Source of the DNA: Xanthobacteraceae bacterium
Lineage (GTDB): Bacteria; Pseudomonadota; Alphaproteobacteria; Rhizobiales; Xanthobacteraceae
Direction: 5' to 3'
DNA length: 16,482 nt
NCBI GenBank assembly: GCA_030036975.1
Contig: JASHSE010000018.1
Span: 1 to 16,482 of the forward strand
In this document: positions 14,475 through 16,482 of the stretch, in pieces
How the letters are laid out: every line of letters starts with the position of its first letter
How positions within the stretch are numbered: position 1 is the first letter of the stretch
Translations under genes and position numbers: made by a program
The notes under the pieces: model-generated
Database searches by the model: none
What the model was told of the DNA's origin: nothing
The model's input: only the letters and a program-made list of their open reading frames with translations

Positions 14475-14599
14475 TTAGGCTTATAGGGCCGGGCGGCGGG
14501 GTGTCGGGGGATGGGGGAGCCGCCCGGCCGGCCTAATGCGCGCTACATAATCTTCTGGTCCGCGGATGCAACGTGGCTGCACCGCGTATCACGCATTAG
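14475..14599. other. Nested inverted repeats; possible minus-strand small RNA or repeat
   Basis: GGCCGGGCGGC (14487-14497) pairs perfectly with 14519-14529, extended by TTAGGC (14475-14480) with GCCTAA (14531-14536). The 21-base loop is G-rich on + (GGGG, GGGGG, GGGGG runs) and C-rich on -. A second hairpin, CGCGG(A)TGCA with TGCACCGCG, spans 14561-14586, and CTAATGCG (14533-14540) is inverted at 14592-14599, competing with the first stem. On - these structures precede the terminator at 14422-14456, so a transcript of roughly 120-180 bases is possible. No convincing promoter was found. The remaining bases of 14378-14658 hold no gene I can see. Confidence 0.4.
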
Positions 14600-14658
14600 T
14601 GTTACCAGGTGCGGCAAACTGCCTGTGTTTCAAGTTCCAGTTCCACAGCGACAAGTCA

Positions 14659-16482
14659 TCAGGTCCGCTCGTCCCCGCGAAAGCGGCGACCCAGCCTGGA
14701 TTCCCGCTTGCGCGGGAATGAGCGGTTCCAGTCGCTGCGCTCTTTTGCCTGCCGGATCGCGTCCCACACCTTGTCGGGCGTCAACGGCATTGTCAGATCG
14801 CGCACGCCCAGTTCGCGTAGCGCGTCCAGCACCGCACTGACCACAACGACCGGCGCCGCCGTGGTTCCACCCTCGCCACCGGCCTTGATGCCTAGCGGAT
14901 TGGTGGGCGAGAGCACCTCGGCGATTTCGGTTCGGAACGCTGGCAGGGTGTCGGCGCGCGGCATTCCATAATCCATCAACGAGCCGGTCAACGGCTGGCC
15001 GGAACCGGGATCGAGGAAAATTTGTTCCCACATCGCCTGGCCGACGCCTTGGGCGATGGCGCCGTGGGTTTGGCCGTGCACGATCAGCGGGTTGATGCAG
15101 CGGCCGACGTCATCGATGCAGGCGTAGCGCGTGATCGCAACCTCGCCGGTCTCGGCATCCACCTCGACTTCGCAGATCGCGGTGCCGTTCGGAAAGACCG
15201 GCTCGTGCATCTCGTTGTCGGCGACGACGGCAAGGCCGCCCTTCAGCTCGTCCGGCAGGGAAAGGCGCGCCGCCTCCTGCGCCAGCTCGAAGAAATCGAA
15301 GGTGCGGTTGGTGTCGCGCGAGGAAAAGCGGCCGTCATCAAACGACACGTGCTCCGGCGCGGTGTCCATGGCGAGCGCGGCGATGGCCTTACCCTTGTCG
15401 ATCAGCGTGCCGGCCGCCTTGGAAAACACCGTCGCGGCATGGCGCATGGAGCGGCCGGAATGGGAACCGCCGCCGACCTTCACCACGTCGGTGTCGCCCA
15501 AAATGATGCGCACGCTCTCGGCCGGCACGTGGAGGAGATCGGAGACGACTTGCGCGAAGCTGGTCTCATGGCCCTGCCCGCTTGGCTGCGTGCCGATCAC
15601 GACATCGACGCGCCCTTCCGGCTGCACGCTGATGCGCGCCTGCTCGCGCGGCGCGCCGATCGAGGACTCGACGTAATTGGCAAGGCCGCGTCCCAATAAT
15701 TTGCCGCGGCGTTTGGCGTCGCGGCGGCGGGCCGGAAAACCTTGCCAGTCGGCGATGTCCATCGCCCAATCCATGTTCGCCGCGTAGCGGCCGCTGTCGT
15801 AGGCCATGCCGACGGCATTGCGGTACGGCATCGCCTCGGGACGAATCAGATTCTTGCGGCGGAGTGCGATGCGATCGATGCCCAGTTCGTCCGCGGCGGC
15901 GTCGACCAGACGCTCGATGGCGAACGTCACCTCGGGCCGGCCGGAGCTGCGATAGGCATTGGTGGGCGTGGTGTTGGTGAACACCGCCATGGCGCGCAAG
16001 TGCGCCGCCGCAATGACATACGGACCGGGAATGAGGCCGGCGCCCTTGCTCAACGGCGACAACGACACGCAGCGCGCGCCGACATTGCTGATATTGGTGG
16101 CGCGCATCGCCAGGAATTTGCCTTTGTCATCGAGCGCCAGCTCGACTTTGGTCACGAGGTCGCGGCCCTGATAGTCGCTGAGAAACGCCTCCGAGCGAGT
16201 CGCGGTGAACTTCACCGGCCGGTCGATTTTTTTCGCCGCCCACAGCACCAGGCCGAACTCGACGAAGACGCGGTTGCGGGTGCCGAAATTGCCGCCGACG
16301 TCGTGCGACAGCACGCGCAAGGTTTCCGGCGCGATGCCGAGCACGGTGGCGAGCTCGCTCTTCTGCCGCACCGCGCCGCCCGAGCCGGCATAGAGCGTGT
16401 AGCGGCCGGTCGCGGCATCGTAGGCGCCGAGCGCCGAGCGCGGCTCGAGCGGCACGCCGGTGACGCGGCCGATATGAAAGTC
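14659..16482 (-). CDS. Xanthine dehydrogenase/CoxL-family molybdopterin-binding subunit (5' end off window)
   Basis: This is the C-terminal ~607 residues of a large Mo-hydroxylase subunit. The frame continues past the right edge (DFHIGRVTGVPLEPRSALGAYD), so the start is not in the window; an in-frame GTG at 16455 is internal. HDVGGNFGTRN, AYRSSGRPE (codons 15931-15957), SGQGHETSFAQVV and GGGSHSGRS are cofactor and active-site motifs. GIKAGGEGG has the catalytic Glu codon at 14872-14874. AYRSSGRPE is closer to form II (AYRGAGR) than to true CO dehydrogenase (AYRCSFR), so the substrate is probably an aldehyde or N-heterocycle. It would work with FAD and 2Fe-2S subunits in adjacent DNA outside this window. 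The final ~19 residues come from a dispersed repeat and are foreign to the family. Confidence 0.93.
   Translation of the reverse strand, partial: DFHIGRVTGVPLEPRSALGAYDAATGRYTLYAGSGGAVRQKSELATVLGIAPETLRVLSHDVGGNFGTRNRVFVEFGLVLWAAKKIDRPVKFTATRSEAFLSDYQGRDLVTKVELALDDKGKFLAMRATNISNVGARCVSLSPLSKGAGLIPGPYVIAAAHLRAMAVFTNTTPTNAYRSSGRPEVTFAIERLVDAAADELGIDRIALRRKNLIRPEAMPYRNAVGMAYDSGRYAANMDWAMDIADWQGFPARRRDAKRRGKLLGRGLANYVESSIGAPREQARISVQPEGRVDVVIGTQPSGQGHETSFAQVVSDLLHVPAESVRIILGDTDVVKVGGGSHSGRSMRHAATVFSKAAGTLIDKGKAIAALAMDTAPEHVSFDDGRFSSRDTNRTFDFFELAQEAARLSLPDELKGGLAVVADNEMHEPVFPNGTAICEVEVDAETGEVAITRYACIDDVGRCINPLIVHGQTHGAIAQGVGQAMWEQIFLDPGSGQPLTGSLMDYGMPRADTLPAFRTEIAEVLSPTNPLGIKAGGEGGTTAAPVVVVSAVLDALRELGVRDLTMPLTPDKVWDAIRQAKERSDWNRSFPRKRESRLGRRFRGDERT
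14667..14725. repeat. Dispersed repeat encoding an FPRKRESR-type peptide
   Basis: The segment contains GTCCCCGC-GAAA-GCGGCGAC (14671-14690, one mismatch) and TTCCCGC-TTGC-GCGGGAA (14701-14718, perfect). Together they form the two-hairpin repeat CGTCCCCGCGAAAGCGG...GGATTCCCGC...GGGAATG, which I know as widespread in proteobacterial genomes. Read on -, it encodes RSFPRKRESRLGRRFRGDE, the C-terminus of the molybdopterin subunit gene. Confidence 0.85.

Noticed and set aside
1653..14725. CRISPR array or insertion sequence as the source of the repeats
   Set aside because: The repeats are isolated palindromes without regular spacers, transposase genes or target-site duplications that I can see.
14659..16455. 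Treating GTG 16455 as the start of the molybdopterin subunit
   Set aside because: The upstream codons to the window edge (DFHIGRVTG) are typical of the family interior, so the gene continues beyond the window.

Overview
The window looks like chromosomal DNA of a high-GC alphaproteobacterium, most likely a member of the Hyphomicrobiales (Bradyrhizobium/Xanthobacteraceae-like). The reasons are the GC-rich codon use, the very large NAD-dependent glutamate dehydrogenase, the aerobic CO-dehydrogenase-type molybdenum enzyme, and several palindromic intergenic repeats of a kind I associate with that group. This assignment is inference; there is no rRNA or tRNA gene to confirm it. I see no CRISPR array, transposase, integrase or phage module.

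Layout, left to right. (1) 11-575: a DUF433 antitoxin / DUF5615 PIN-like toxin pair on +. It runs with a 5-base gap into a class I acyl-CoA synthetase (581-2137), whose reading frame contains an in-frame palindromic insertion. (2) A long inverted repeat (2174-2256) whose right arm supplies the stop codon of a minus-strand YggS-type PLP homeostasis protein (2253-2930). (3) Diverging from yggS, a membrane-anchored GGEEF diguanylate cyclase (3031-4716), followed by a hairpin-rich spacer. (4) A three-gene + strand cluster joined by two ATGA stop/start overlaps: a 53-codon ORF (4944-5105), an MFS transporter resembling phosphate:H+ symporters (5102-6631) and a PstS-type periplasmic binding protein (6628-7734). 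No PstC, PstA or PstB is present. (5) A 280-base leader with a terminator-like hairpin just before the ribosome binding site of an unrecognised 223-residue protein (8015-8686). (6) Convergent to it, an AhpD-like peroxidase-related protein on - (8737-9375). (7) A palindromic repeat, then an NAD-glutamate dehydrogenase gene (9566-14377) split by one in-frame TAG at 12764-12766. (8) A highly structured 281-base intergenic region with a strong terminator pointing left and a possible minus-strand small RNA. (9) The 3' part of a xanthine dehydrogenase/CoxL-family molybdopterin subunit on - (14659 to the right edge and beyond), whose C-terminus is encoded by another dispersed repeat.

The most notable points are four different palindromic repeat families in 16 kb, two of which alter protein sequence and one of which supplies a stop codon; the translationally coupled MFS-PstS pair, an unusual pairing of a secondary transporter with a periplasmic phosphate-type receptor; the clean nonsense interruption of the glutamate dehydrogenase; and the unannotated structured locus at 14417-14600. 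I found no proven novel defence or mobile system.
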